Assembly (NCBI RefSeq): GCF_900113275.1
Contig: NZ_FOOU01000002.1
Span: 186,001 to 250,000 of the forward strand
Length of the DNA: 64,000 nucleotides
From: Neptunomonas qingdaonensis
GTDB taxonomy: Bacteria; Pseudomonadota; Gammaproteobacteria; Pseudomonadales; Balneatricaceae
Reading direction: 5' to 3'
Made by a program: the position numbers and the translations under genes. The first letter of the stretch is position 1; each line of letters opens with the position of its first letter. Of this stretch, positions 1-9,604 are shown one piece after another. The notes beneath the pieces are model-generated. The model did not search any database. It saw only the letters and a list, made by a program, of their open reading frames with translations, and had not been told where the DNA came from.

Positions 1-751
<751 letters not shown>

Positions 752-812
752 TCAGACTATAAAAGATGACAAATTACTTACGAGAGCTATTTACACTGAT
801 GATTTACAAAAG

Positions 813-2333
813 TCACTTACGACGATGCCGGTTATGCATTTCATATTCACGGATACGCTCACGATAATGTGCTTTAGTCTGAGGACGCATCACCGAGCGG
901 TTTTCATCAAGCAGATCCCCACCTAAGTGTTTGGATACAGTTTCCGCTGTCGCCAGCATACACTCGAACGCATTTTTCACATCAGCAGGCTCGCTCATAG
1001 ACATGAAAAAGCTGACACCCGGCGTTGTCATCTCGTCCATATGCTCCAGATCGAATGTTCCAGGATTAACAGCATTCGCCATACTAAACTGTACCGCGCC
1101 TTTATCAATTCCCTCTTCAAAACGATGGAACAAACTCATATCTCCAAAGCGCATACCGCAAGCCAAGACTACCTGCAGAAGAGTTTGCCCATCCAGTTGA
1201 TGCTGCTTACCCACCACGGTTATAACCAAAACTTCTTCGGGCTCTGGTGCATGCTCGCGCGCTTTACGATCACTGCGGGCATGCTCCAAATTATCTTTAT
1301 CAAACGCGGGGTCTTTATCAAACGAGGTATCGTTCTCAAACAAGGAATCCTGCTCAGGCAAGTGTGCAGCATTGCCCTCCGATTTAAAATGGTGAGCTGA
1401 TGACGCAGCAGTGTCGTCCTGTGTCGCTTGACGTTCATCTTCAGGTGCCTCAAAAACTTTCACATCAGCAGCGGCAGGCACTTTATCTTCTGAATCAATT
1501 TTTTCTTCAGCAATAAACGCTTCCCGGACATCTTCTGCTTCAGCGTGAACCGCCCTCATATCACTTTCATTAGAATAACGATCATCAGTTACAGATTGAT
1601 CACCGCTCTTATTACTATAATCAGGGGTACTATATGCATCAGTATCTGAAGCCTCGGCTTCACCTGTGGCGGATTTCTCTGGGTAAAAAAACATCTCTTC
1701 CTGAGCCGCCGAAACGCTCTCCTCATCATGCTTTTCTGATGCCTGTCGCATTAAGACAGTAATAGGCTGCTCAAGATCAAAAAGCTCAGATGCCTGATCT
1801 GATTTTTTTACAGCCTCTTCATCAACGACAGCCCGTCTGACAGGCGAGAGTATTTCTGGAATATCATCAAAAAGCGGATCTAATTCCTCTTGCTGGGTAA
1901 CTGCATGCTCTGTATTGTAAGTCGCTTTCCCAGCAGTAGCTCCGAGGCTAGAGCTTCCAGCATTAGGCCTCGCATCGTTAGTCTTACCAACGTGCGCCTG
2001 GCCTGAAGTGCCCGTCTCAAGATAATCATTCAGATGCTCAAAACCAGGATCAATGCGCGCGCCTGTACCCGCCACATCGGCAGCATGCGATTCGAACGGC
2101 TGACTGTTGTAGCTGGTTTGCGTTCTGCTCTGCGTTCTGGCACCACCATTCGGTAGTTCAGGATTATGAGCATCCGCGCTTGGTGCACTTTCTACATCAT
2201 CCGAAAGACTTCTGTCTATATCAATTTTCAGTGTGTTCCGTTGGCCTTTCATACGGCGCCAACCGTCGAAAATAATCAAGCCAATAACCAGAATCCCACC
2301 AATTATCAACCACTCTCTTAAGCCGATATCCAT
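813..2333 (-). CDS. zipA: Cell division protein ZipA
   Basis: ZipA is the inner-membrane anchor that tethers FtsZ at the division site. The protein starts with a short periplasmic tip and one membrane helix (about residues 8-24) followed by the basic stop-transfer RRMKGQR. A very long acidic, low-complexity linker runs to about residue 365. The C-terminal 130 residues form the FtsZ-binding domain (EVLVITVVGKQHQLDG onward, ending near LLDEN). At 506 residues it is much longer than the 328 residues of E. coli ZipA, and the extra length is all linker. It lies between ccmI and ligA on the same strand, 80 bases after ccmI. Confidence 0.95.
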   Translation of the reverse strand: MDIGLREWLIIGGILVIGLIIFDGWRRMKGQRNTLKIDIDRSLSDDVESAPSADAHNPELPNGGARTQSRTQTSYNSQPFESHAADVAGTGARIDPGFEHLNDYLETGTSGQAHVGKTNDARPNAGSSSLGATAGKATYNTEHAVTQQEELDPLFDDIPEILSPVRRAVVDEEAVKKSDQASELFDLEQPITVLMRQASEKHDEESVSAAQEEMFFYPEKSATGEAEASDTDAYSTPDYSNKSGDQSVTDDRYSNESDMRAVHAEAEDVREAFIAEEKIDSEDKVPAAADVKVFEAPEDERQATQDDTAASSAHHFKSEGNAAHLPEQDSLFENDTSFDKDPAFDKDNLEHARSDRKAREHAPEPEEVLVITVVGKQHQLDGQTLLQVVLACGMRFGDMSLFHRFEEGIDKGAVQFSMANAVNPGTFDLEHMDEMTTPGVSFFMSMSEPADVKNAFECMLATAETVSKHLGGDLLDENRSVMRPQTKAHYRERIREYEMHNRHRRK

Positions 2334-2413
2334 GTTTAAACACTTGCCTCAGAAAACGTGAACTTATTCATACTATAGACCGAACGACTCTACTGAACAA
2401 TCTACTCAAGTAT

Positions 2414-3667
2414 CTAGTCAACAATCCGATCAATAACCAGATTAACGGGCTCAGACACCTCTTTTACAGCAACCAGCACTGTTGCCGACTGCAAATCACC
2501 AGAAGCGGCCTGAGGTTGCCCACTCATCGATATTCTCGCACCAATTTCAACATTGGGATGCAACGACAGTTTCGCCTGCGGCGTCATCGCCATACTATCA
2601 TCCAACGAAATTGTTGTTGGCAACTCGCCTACGGTTAAGCGAACCGCTGCCACTGGCATACGCCCGCCTACCGGTTTGGCAAAAACAAACACAACCTGAT
2701 CCGCTGCGATGTTGTCACCTAATTGTGGGTCAATGCTAACGCTCAGCTGTATGCCAGCGGTTGCCAGCTCAGGAACATCCGGAACCGGTTTACCTTGCAG
2801 TGCCAATTGCTCTAACGCGCGTTGAATCCCTGCTTTGAGGGAGTCCGCTGCACCAGGCTCTGCATTTTGTAACGCTTTACGCCAAAAACCTACTGCATCT
2901 TCGAGGCGATTCTGCTCAAAAGCATCAATGCCCAGCAAGCCCAAAGCGGTCACTTCTAAGGGTTCGCGATCCAATGTCAGCTTTATCTGCTGTCGGACTT
3001 CCTCATCCATCTTGCCACCTTTAGCAAAATACAGCCCTTGTGCATATTGACCCATCACGCCAACATACTGTGTAGCATCCTCAGGCAAAACGTCGAGTAC
3101 CTGCTTAAAGCTGGCAACCCCTTTATCAAATTCCCCCAAATTCATATAAGTTGTCGCCAGAATATACCAGCCTTCGGCATTTCCCGGATTTTCTTCTAAC
3201 TCATTCAGCAACATCTGGATAGCTTCTTCTACTGTCGGTTGCTCACCATTTTCGAAACGCAACTGATCAGGATGGGCCATACTCATTTGTAACTGACGCG
3301 CACTGCCATGCTGAAAATACAACCCAAAAGCGGTAACCGGAATCAGTAAAGCCATCAGTACAACAATGATCAGCTGTTTTGATCCGATAGGCGAAGAGGT
3401 TATTGGCAGCACTTCATCACTGGCATCTTCAAGCAGGTTTTTCTCAAGCTCTAATTTTAATTCTTCGTAATCCTCTTGCTGGAGATTCCCGGCCACTCGC
3501 TCAGCCTCCAGCTCAGATAAACGTTCCTCAAAAATCTCTATATTTTTACGCGTACGATCAGTATTTATCGCTGTCGATTGAGCTTTTTTGGCCTGTATAA
3601 AAGGGACAAATATAAACGACAACGCCAATAATGTCAGAAGTGCAATACCAACCCATAATTGAATCAT
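2414..3667 (-). CDS. ccmI: Cytochrome c maturation protein CcmI
   Basis: CcmI is the apocytochrome c chaperone of the system I heme ligation complex. It has a first membrane helix at about residues 3-22, a cytoplasmic coiled region (about 30-80), a second membrane helix (about 93-112), then periplasmic TPR repeats (about 140-290; for example NAEGWYILATTYMNLGEFDKG). A C-terminal periplasmic domain ends the protein. At 417 residues it is the full-length form that combines both parts of E. coli CcmH. Its ATG overlaps the stop of ccmH (ATGA), which suggests translational coupling. It is the last ccm gene. Confidence 0.93.
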   Translation of the reverse strand: MIQLWVGIALLTLLALSFIFVPFIQAKKAQSTAINTDRTRKNIEIFEERLSELEAERVAGNLQQEDYEELKLELEKNLLEDASDEVLPITSSPIGSKQLIIVVLMALLIPVTAFGLYFQHGSARQLQMSMAHPDQLRFENGEQPTVEEAIQMLLNELEENPGNAEGWYILATTYMNLGEFDKGVASFKQVLDVLPEDATQYVGVMGQYAQGLYFAKGGKMDEEVRQQIKLTLDREPLEVTALGLLGIDAFEQNRLEDAVGFWRKALQNAEPGAADSLKAGIQRALEQLALQGKPVPDVPELATAGIQLSVSIDPQLGDNIAADQVVFVFAKPVGGRMPVAAVRLTVGELPTTISLDDSMAMTPQAKLSLHPNVEIGARISMSGQPQAASGDLQSATVLVAVKEVSEPVNLVIDRIVD

Positions 3668-4131
3668 TCAGCCTTTCCCTTATCCAGCAATGTAGCTAAT
3701 CGTGTTTTATCTTTATCATTTAACGAATCTTCTTGTTTTTCATTAACTCGCTTGCGTTTTCGGGTTATCAGCAAAACAACCGCAAAACCAACCGCTACCA
3801 ACACAAAAGGTCCGTACCATAAAATCCATGTACTTGCTGACATTCGCGGTCGATAGAGGACAAACTCGCCATAGCGTGCCACCATGTAATCAGTAATTTC
3901 TGTATTTTGCTTGCCTTCTTCAACCATTCGGTGGATCTCACGACGCAAGTCAGATGCTATCGGTGAATTGGAACCAGCAAGATTCTGGTTTTGACATTTT
4001 GGGCAGCGAAGCTCATTAGTTAACTGCTGAAAGCGCTCGCGATTAGCGTCATCCTTAAACTCGTAAGTATCAATCGTGGCGTTGGCAGCCAATGATAAAA
4101 ATAACATGAATACAACAATGATTGATCTCAT
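3664..4131 (-). CDS. ccmH: Cytochrome c maturation protein CcmH (CcmL type)
   Basis: This is a periplasm-facing thiol oxidoreductase that reduces the apocytochrome CXXCH cysteines for heme attachment. It shows a signal peptide (MRSIIVVFMLFLSLAANA), the diagnostic motif LRCPKCQNQN with C43 and C46, and a membrane helix near the C terminus (about residues 105-125). The start at 4131 is preferred over an upstream in-frame codon at 4188. It directly follows the ccmG stop, has an AGGGGTAAGG Shine-Dalgarno sequence and gives a proper signal peptide. The length of 155 residues is normal. Confidence 0.94.
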   Translation of the reverse strand: MRSIIVVFMLFLSLAANATIDTYEFKDDANRERFQQLTNELRCPKCQNQNLAGSNSPIASDLRREIHRMVEEGKQNTEITDYMVARYGEFVLYRPRMSASTWILWYGPFVLVAVGFAVVLLITRKRKRVNEKQEDSLNDKDKTRLATLLDKGKAE

Positions 4132-4133
4132 CC

Positions 4134-4673
4134 TTACCCCTGAGACTCTGTGGATATTTGCTGTAAAATGGTTTCTAATTTCAACCACACCTTCTCGTCA
4201 ACAGCGCCCACGTGCTTGTAACGAATCACACCATTAGCATCCAGTACATATGTTTCAGGTGCACCATACACACCAAGATCCAGACCGAGCGCGCCCTGTT
4301 CATCAAAAATATTGACTACATACGGATCACGGTAGCGACGTAACCACTCTTTAGCGGCCCCCCGCTCATCTTTATAGTTAATACCATAAATAGTAACGCC
4401 CTCTTCTCGTGCAATCTTATTCAGCTGCGCATGCTCTTGCTTACACGTTGGGCACCATGTAGCCCAGACGTTCAACAGCGCGGGTTTACCTTTCAAATCG
4501 TTCTGCGTCAGCATCCTGTTATCATCAACCAGAGAAGGAAGATTAAAGTCGGGTACCGGCTTATCAATCAGTGCTGACGGCAGTTCAGTAGGATCAAGAC
4601 CCAGACCTTTCCAGAACAACGCCCCCATCACAACAAATATGATCAAAGGGATAAAAAGTATAAATCGACGCAT
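4134..4673 (-). CDS. ccmG: Thiol:disulfide interchange protein CcmG/DsbE
   Basis: CcmG is a membrane-anchored periplasmic thioredoxin that keeps CcmH and apocytochrome c reduced. It has an N-terminal membrane anchor (residues about 4-22) and a thioredoxin fold with active site WATWCPTCKQEH (C74, C77). The family GVYGAPETYVLD cis-proline loop and a GVIRYKHVG strand follow. Its length of 179 residues is usual for the family. It sits 11 bases after ccmF in the ccm operon, and its stop codon is immediately followed by the ccmH start. Confidence 0.95.
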   Translation of the reverse strand: MRRFILFIPLIIFVVMGALFWKGLGLDPTELPSALIDKPVPDFNLPSLVDDNRMLTQNDLKGKPALLNVWATWCPTCKQEHAQLNKIAREEGVTIYGINYKDERGAAKEWLRRYRDPYVVNIFDEQGALGLDLGVYGAPETYVLDANGVIRYKHVGAVDEKVWLKLETILQQISTESQG

Positions 4674-4684
4674 GTTAACTACCT

Positions 4685-6673
4685 TTAGACCGTCACACTT
4701 TCACGAGTGAGCATGTTTTCATTAACCGCTTGCTTGGCAACCCGCTTTTTCCGATAACGCGCATCACTTGCTGCCAATACACCACCCAATCCCATCATTA
4801 TTCCACCCAGCCATATCCAGCGAACAAACGGCTTATATTGAACCCGGATAGCCCAGGCGCCGCCTTCCAGCGGCTCACCCATCGCCACATACAGATCGCC
4901 GAACAATCCAGGGTCTATATCAGCTTCTGTCATCACGCTTCCCCGCGCTGTGTAGAGACGCTTTTCCGGATGCATGACAGAGTATGGCTTACCGTTTTTC
5001 AAAACAGTGAGTACGCCCATATCCGATGTGTAGTTTGGTCCTTCTACATGCTTTGATCCTTCAAAAATAAAGGTGTAATTCTCAAATGCCAACGTATCTC
5101 CCGGCATCATACGAAGATCACGCTCTTCATTATAGATTGATACCAAAGCCACTCCGGTGATCGAAACAGCCACACCCAAATGCGCTAACATCATGGCGAC
5201 ATGACTTCGTGAAAGACCACCCAAACCTTCGGCCAGGGTACGCTTATGCTTAATTTTATTGGTAATATCGCGGAGTACAGAGATGGCAACCCAAAAAGCC
5301 AGCACCATCCCCAAAGCAGTTTTCAGCTCAAACGCACCCGCATACATCAACGGGAAAGCCATTCCAAGGGACAATGCCACCACCGCAGGAATACCCAGCT
5401 GCTTAAGCAAATAATGAGGTTCAGTTTTCTTCCAGCGAGAAATAGATCCAACCCCCATAAACACCACCATCACACCGATAAGCGGCACAAACAAGGCGTT
5501 AAAATAGGGAGGCCCTACAGAAATTTTACCGAGCGACATCGCGTCGATAATCAATGGATACAAGGTACCCAACAACACCATCAGACAGACAATCACTAAC
5601 AGTATATTGTTAATTAGCAAAAAGCTTTCTCTGGAAACCAACTCGAATGAGGACTCACTTTTTACATGCGCGGCTTTAATGGCGTACAGCAAAAAGGAGC
5701 CTCCGACAGTGATGGCCAGTAACACCAGAACAAAAAAGCCACGTTCAGGGTCTGAAGCAAAAGCGTGAACCGAAGTGAGCACACCGGAGCGAACCAAAAA
5801 AGTACCTAAGAGGCTGAGCGAAAAAGCAAAAATCGCTAACAGAACCGTCCAACTTTTAAATACACCACGTTTTTCGGTCGCCGCCAGACTGTGCACTAAT
5901 GCTGTTCCGACCAACCAAGGCATAAATGAGGCATTTTCAACAGGGTCCCAGAACCACCAGCCGCCCCAACCAAGTTCATAATATGCCCACCAACTCCCCA
6001 GCACGATACCGATTGTCAGGAAAGACCAGGCAACATTAGTCCATGGACGTGACCAGCGGGCCCAGGCAGAATCCAGGCGGCCACCCATTAATGCGGCAAT
6101 GGCAAAAGCAAACGCCACAGAAAAACCAACATATCCCATATAAAGCATGGGAGGATGAATGATGAGACCAATATCCTGCAACAGAGGGTTGAGATCGCCG
6201 CCTTCCAACGGAGTATTCGTTAATAACCGACGAAAAGGACTGGAAGTCATCAGGGTAAATGAGGTAAAGCCGACACTGATCATACCCATCACTGACAATA
6301 CACGCGCCACTACATCCAGAGGTAACTCTTTGCTTTTTACGGCGACAGCATACGTCCAGGCGCTAAGAATAAACACCCAAAGCAATAAGGAGCCTTCGTG
6401 TCCACCCCAGATAGCACTGAATTTATAGTAGACCGGTAAAGCTGTATTTGAATTATTCGCCACATAAGCGACACTAAAGTCATCAGTCATGAAAGCATAA
6501 CCAAGACAGAGCATGCTGATCAGTAAAAACAAGAAAAGCGATTTTGCCAACGGCCGCGCATAACTCATCCAGAGCTGATTGCCGGTGTAAGAACCAATTA
6601 ACGGCACTGAAGCTAAAAGCACAGAAAGACTCAAGGCCAGAATAAGTGAGTATTGCCCAAGTTCAGGAATCAT
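4685..6673 (-). CDS. ccmF: Heme lyase subunit CcmF
   Basis: CcmF is the large polytopic subunit of the cytochrome c heme ligase. It takes heme from holo-CcmE and attaches it to apocytochrome c. The protein has about 14 membrane helices and the tryptophan-rich WWD signature ([19 protein letters not shown]) that handles heme, with flanking conserved histidines such as [14 protein letters not shown] large periplasmic domain lies between the last helices (about residues 510-610). The length of 662 residues is standard. The start overlaps the ccmE stop by 4 bases. Confidence 0.96.
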   Translation of the reverse strand: MIPELGQYSLILALSLSVLLASVPLIGSYTGNQLWMSYARPLAKSLFLFLLISMLCLGYAFMTDDFSVAYVANNSNTALPVYYKFSAIWGGHEGSLLLWVFILSAWTYAVAVKSKELPLDVVARVLSVMGMISVGFTSFTLMTSSPFRRLLTNTPLEGGDLNPLLQDIGLIIHPPMLYMGYVGFSVAFAFAIAALMGGRLDSAWARWSRPWTNVAWSFLTIGIVLGSWWAYYELGWGGWWFWDPVENASFMPWLVGTALVHSLAATEKRGVFKSWTVLLAIFAFSLSLLGTFLVRSGVLTSVHAFASDPERGFFVLVLLAITVGGSFLLYAIKAAHVKSESSFELVSRESFLLINNILLVIVCLMVLLGTLYPLIIDAMSLGKISVGPPYFNALFVPLIGVMVVFMGVGSISRWKKTEPHYLLKQLGIPAVVALSLGMAFPLMYAGAFELKTALGMVLAFWVAISVLRDITNKIKHKRTLAEGLGGLSRSHVAMMLAHLGVAVSITGVALVSIYNEERDLRMMPGDTLAFENYTFIFEGSKHVEGPNYTSDMGVLTVLKNGKPYSVMHPEKRLYTARGSVMTEADIDPGLFGDLYVAMGEPLEGGAWAIRVQYKPFVRWIWLGGIMMGLGGVLAASDARYRKKRVAKQAVNENMLTRESVTV

Positions 6674-7131
6674 TTATTGAACGCCTCTTTAGGTGGAGTC
6701 GGCATTTTACCTGACTTTTCCAATGCATCGGCTACTTCTGGCGGCATATAGTTTTCATCATGCTTAGCTAATACCTCTACTGCCTGGAATACGCCCTGAG
6801 CATCCAGCGAACCCTGAGCGACGATACCCTGACCCTCGCGGAACAAGTCAGGAAGAATCCCGGTAAACTCTACCGGCACTGTTTTGGCGTAATCTGTCAT
6901 CTCAAACTTAACATGCAAACTTTGCTGGTCACGCACTACACTGCCCTCGACTACCATGCCTCCGGCACGAATGCGCGTGTCCTTGGGAGCTTCGCCATTG
7001 ACAATCTGCAGCGGCGAATAAAACAGATTAATATTTTGATTCAGAGCATAGAGCGCCAGGCTCACTGACACACCGGCACCAAACACAAGAAAGAGAACGA
7101 GGATAAGCCTCTTTTTACGTTTCGGATTCAT
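6670..7131 (-). CDS. ccmE: Heme chaperone CcmE
   Basis: CcmE covalently binds heme in the periplasm and delivers it to CcmF. It has an N-terminal membrane anchor (about residues 8-28) and an OB-fold. The heme-binding motif [12 protein letters not shown] gives H124 as the covalent ligand and Y128 as the axial ligand, equivalent to H130 and Y134 of E. coli. The length of 153 residues is normal. The start overlaps the ccmD stop by 4 bases and the stop overlaps the ccmF start. Confidence 0.96.
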   Translation of the reverse strand: MNPKRKKRLILVLFLVFGAGVSVSLALYALNQNINLFYSPLQIVNGEAPKDTRIRAGGMVVEGSVVRDQQSLHVKFEMTDYAKTVPVEFTGILPDLFREGQGIVAQGSLDAQGVFQAVEVLAKHDENYMPPEVADALEKSGKMPTPPKEAFNK

Positions 7132-7313
7132 TGAGCATTGTTCTCCCTACGCAGACGTCGAGCTAAATTTTTTATTAACTCTTTACGTGTAAATAACGGC
7201 AAAATCAGATTACCGATAAGAATCGACACTCCGATCGCATAAGACAACCAGACATAAAGCCCGTGGCCATCCATTTTAATAAACTCAGAAATTGTTTCGA
7301 ACTGCACAGTCAC
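7128..7313 (-). CDS. ccmD: Heme exporter small protein CcmD
   Basis: CcmD is a one-helix membrane protein that helps release holo-CcmE from CcmABC. The 61-residue product has the family N-terminal pattern [22 protein letters not shown], one membrane helix (about residues 18-38) and a basic cytoplasmic tail. The start is a GTG only one base after the ccmC stop. I keep it because the residues before the internal ATG match the conserved SEF-x-MGGHG pattern of the family. An internal ATG at 7274 would remove that segment. Confidence 0.88.
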   Translation of the reverse strand: MTVQFETISEFIKMDGHGLYVWLSYAIGVSILIGNLILPLFTRKELIKNLARRLRRENNAQ

Positions 7314-7314
7314 C

Positions 7315-8070
7315 TCACCGGGAAGTAATCAATTCACGCACCCAACCAGAGCGACGCTCTCGACGAATAATCTCATTGCGTAGCCTCAGCATCAAAGACA
7401 CGCCAAAAAAACAATAGAACCCCAATACCATCACTAACAGGGGCAACCACATCTCAACAGGCATGGCTGGTTTTTCTGTTAAAGTGAAAGTCGCTGGCTG
7501 ATGCAGTGTGTTCCACCACTCTACGGAATACTTAATAATAGGAATATTAACCAAACCGACCAGGGATAAAACAGAAGCAGCTTTCGCGGCTGTCGTTTCA
7601 TTATCCATCGCGGCGTACAAGGCCATCACACCCATATAAAGAAACAGCAGGATCAACATTGATGTCAGACGTGCATCCCATACCCACCAGGATCCCCAGG
7701 TCGGCTTCCCCCAGATAGCACCCGTTGCCAGCGCCATAACAGCAATGGAGGCACCGATGGGTGCACAGGCAAAAGCCACCATATCTGCTACTTTTATTTT
7801 CCAGATAAGGCCTACAGCACCGGCAATTGCCATTAACATATAGCAGGATTGCGCTAATATGGCCGAGGGCACATGAATATACATAATTCGGAAGCTATTG
7901 CCCTGCTGATAATCCGGTGGAGCAAAAGCTAAAGCCCAGACAAGCCCCGCCACCAGTAACAAAACAGCAGCAATTAAAAAGCCCGGAAGCAATTTACCGG
8001 TAATATCATAACACCAACGAGGGGACGCCAGTTGATAGAACCAGCGCGGTAACCAATTACTTCCTGCCAT
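7315..8070 (-). CDS. ccmC: Heme exporter/handling protein CcmC
   Basis: CcmC delivers heme to CcmE at the periplasmic face. The 251-residue protein has six membrane helices, the WWD signature (WGSWWVWDARLTSM) and two flanking conserved histidines (IMYIHVPSA and WWNTLHQPAT) that bind heme. It lies between ccmB and ccmD with 13 and 1 base spacing, inside the complete ccm operon. Confidence 0.96.
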   Translation of the reverse strand: MAGSNWLPRWFYQLASPRWCYDITGKLLPGFLIAAVLLLVAGLVWALAFAPPDYQQGNSFRIMYIHVPSAILAQSCYMLMAIAGAVGLIWKIKVADMVAFACAPIGASIAVMALATGAIWGKPTWGSWWVWDARLTSMLILLFLYMGVMALYAAMDNETTAAKAASVLSLVGLVNIPIIKYSVEWWNTLHQPATFTLTEKPAMPVEMWLPLLVMVLGFYCFFGVSLMLRLRNEIIRRERRSGWVRELITSR

Positions 8071-8083
8071 ATATCATCATCTC

Positions 8084-8791
8084 TTAACCCGTCACAGAAA
8101 TTCGTACAGCCGCGCTAATTGCCAGCGGTGCTAAAACAATACCCAAAGCCAACATGGCGCCTAATAACGCCAGATAACCCGCCAAAGGCAAACCAGCTAC
8201 TGCGGCTTGCACTGCTCCTGAACCAAAAATAAGCACAGGAATATACAATGGCAGCACTAGCAGGGAGATCAACACGCCACCACGCTTCAAACCAACCGTC
8301 AGCCCCGCGCCAATGGCACCGATCAGGCTTAGCACAAAGGTGCCAATCAACAAACTAACAACCAAGCCGAACATCGCACTCATGGGTAAAAACAACATCA
8401 CACCCAACAGCGGAGACATTAAGGCCAGAGGTAATCCAGTAGTCATCCAATGCGCCATTACTTTTGCCAGGCAAACAACCATAAGCGGCTGGGGACTTAA
8501 AATCACCTGTTCTAAAGTACCGTCGTCATAATCCGAACGGAATATGCCATCCAGTGACAAAAGTGTTGCCAATAATGCCGCGACCCAGACGACACCAGGC
8601 GCTACATCCGCTAAAAAAGTCGGTTCCGGACTTACCCCAAGCGGAAATAACGTTGCCACCATTAAGAAAAAGATCAGAGGATTAACCAAATCACTTTTAC
8701 GTCTGAAAGACAGCAACAAATCTCTTTTTAAAACAGCAGAGAACAATTGGCCCAGCGATATTTCCGCAGAGTTAGTACACAATTCAGCCAT
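8084..8791 (-). CDS. ccmB: Heme exporter membrane protein CcmB
   Basis: CcmB is the membrane subunit of the CcmAB transporter, which uses ATP to release holo-CcmE. The protein has six predicted helices and the family hallmarks near the first helix (RDLLLSFRRKSDLVNPLIFFLMV) and in the loop FRSDYDDGTLEQVILS. The ATG at 8791 shares one base with the ccmA stop (TGATG). An in-frame TTG one codon earlier is less likely. The length of 235 residues is slightly above the usual 220. Confidence 0.94.
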   Translation of the reverse strand: MAELCTNSAEISLGQLFSAVLKRDLLLSFRRKSDLVNPLIFFLMVATLFPLGVSPEPTFLADVAPGVVWVAALLATLLSLDGIFRSDYDDGTLEQVILSPQPLMVVCLAKVMAHWMTTGLPLALMSPLLGVMLFLPMSAMFGLVVSLLIGTFVLSLIGAIGAGLTVGLKRGGVLISLLVLPLYIPVLIFGSGAVQAAVAGLPLAGYLALLGAMLALGIVLAPLAISAAVRISVTG

Positions 8792-9429
8792 CAAGTTCCC
8801 ATTAATTGGTCAAGATTAATCTTTGTCACGGGCCCACATGAAGTTAAATCATGATGTGTCGTTAAAATAACACTCCCGCCTGCAGCCACATGACCTGCCA
8901 GCCACTTTTCTTTAGCAGCAACACCACGCTTATCTATTGCAGTAAACGGCTCATCCAAAATCCACAGCTTGGCGGTATTCATATATAAACGAGCCAAACT
9001 TACCCGACGATTCTGCCCTGCTGATAATGAGTGACAAGGCACATCTTCATATCCTTTAAGACCCACAGCATCAAGTGCGGCTAAAATTTTCTCTTCAGAT
9101 AATGCCGGATGAATAGCACTGTACCATTGCAAATTCTCAACAGGTGTCAACATACCTTTAACGCCTGGCTGATGGCCAAAATAGAGCATGGAGGATAAAA
9201 ACTCATCCCTCATCTTCGCTATCAGCTCGCCACGCCAGTATATCTCACCTTCAAAATCATTAGAGAGACCGCTGAGTATTCTTAACAGTGTGGTTTTCCC
9301 ACTACCATTTGCCCCTTCTATCTGCATCAGTTCGCCCGCAGCCAAGGTAAATGCCAGCCCATCAAACAAGGTGCGCTCATCTCGCTCACAAAACAGATCG
9401 ACAACTTTTAATAATGGCTGCGACAACAA
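8791..9429 (-). CDS. ccmA: Heme exporter ATP-binding protein CcmA
   Basis: CcmA is the ABC ATPase of the CcmABCD complex. It shows Walker A GANGSGKTT (residues 39-47), the signature LSAGQ (135-139), Walker B LWILDEP (155-161) and the H-loop histidine in LTTHHDL. The length of 212 residues is standard. It is the first gene of the ccm operon and lies opposite a plus-strand flagellar pair, so the 175-base gap upstream must hold its promoter. Confidence 0.95.
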   Translation of the reverse strand: MLSQPLLKVVDLFCERDERTLFDGLAFTLAAGELMQIEGANGSGKTTLLRILSGLSNDFEGEIYWRGELIAKMRDEFLSSMLYFGHQPGVKGMLTPVENLQWYSAIHPALSEEKILAALDAVGLKGYEDVPCHSLSAGQNRRVSLARLYMNTAKLWILDEPFTAIDKRGVAAKEKWLAGHVAAGGSVILTTHHDLTSCGPVTKINLDQLMGT

Positions 9430-9452
9430 CTTCCCCTCAAAATCTGCGTATT

Positions 9453-9485
9453 AACTACATATAAACTGTATATGAACTGCATATA
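9453..9485. repeat. Three tandem 11-bp repeats upstream of ccmA
   Basis: Three adjacent 11-base units (AACTACATATA, AACTGTATATG, AACTGCATATA) lie 24-56 bases upstream of the ccmA start codon. The period is one helical turn and the units are AT rich. They may be regulator half-sites or part of the ccmA leader. This is seen directly; function is unknown. Confidence 0.6.
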
Positions 9486-9499
9486 AAAAAGGTTCACGC

Positions 9500-9526
9500 T
9501 ACACTTTATTAATTACTGGCCGATGC
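9500..9526 (+). promoter_or_regulatory. Candidate sigma-28 (FliA) promoter for the FliK-like/FlhB-like pair
   Basis: The sequence reads TACACTTT, an 11-base spacer, then GCCGATGC. Against the enteric sigma-28 consensus (TAAAGTTT-N11-GCCGATAA) this matches 6 of 8 bases in each box with the exact spacing. It would start transcription near 9533, about 70 bases before the FliK-like gene at 9605. Two small adjacent inverted repeats (AAGC/GCTT at 9557-9568 and GCTC/GAGC at 9569-9578) lie in the resulting leader. Confidence 0.4.
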
Positions 9527-9604
9527 ATAAACAGGGCATTATATACAAATTAAACTAAGCAGGGGCTTGCTCTTGAGCAGATTTCATATAAAAAGTGTCT
9601 ATTA

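Noticed and set aside
813-1453. Several open frames of 69-157 codons on either strand over the zipA 3' part
   Set aside because: They overlap a clear zipA domain, have no family resemblance and no start signals; shadows of zipA.
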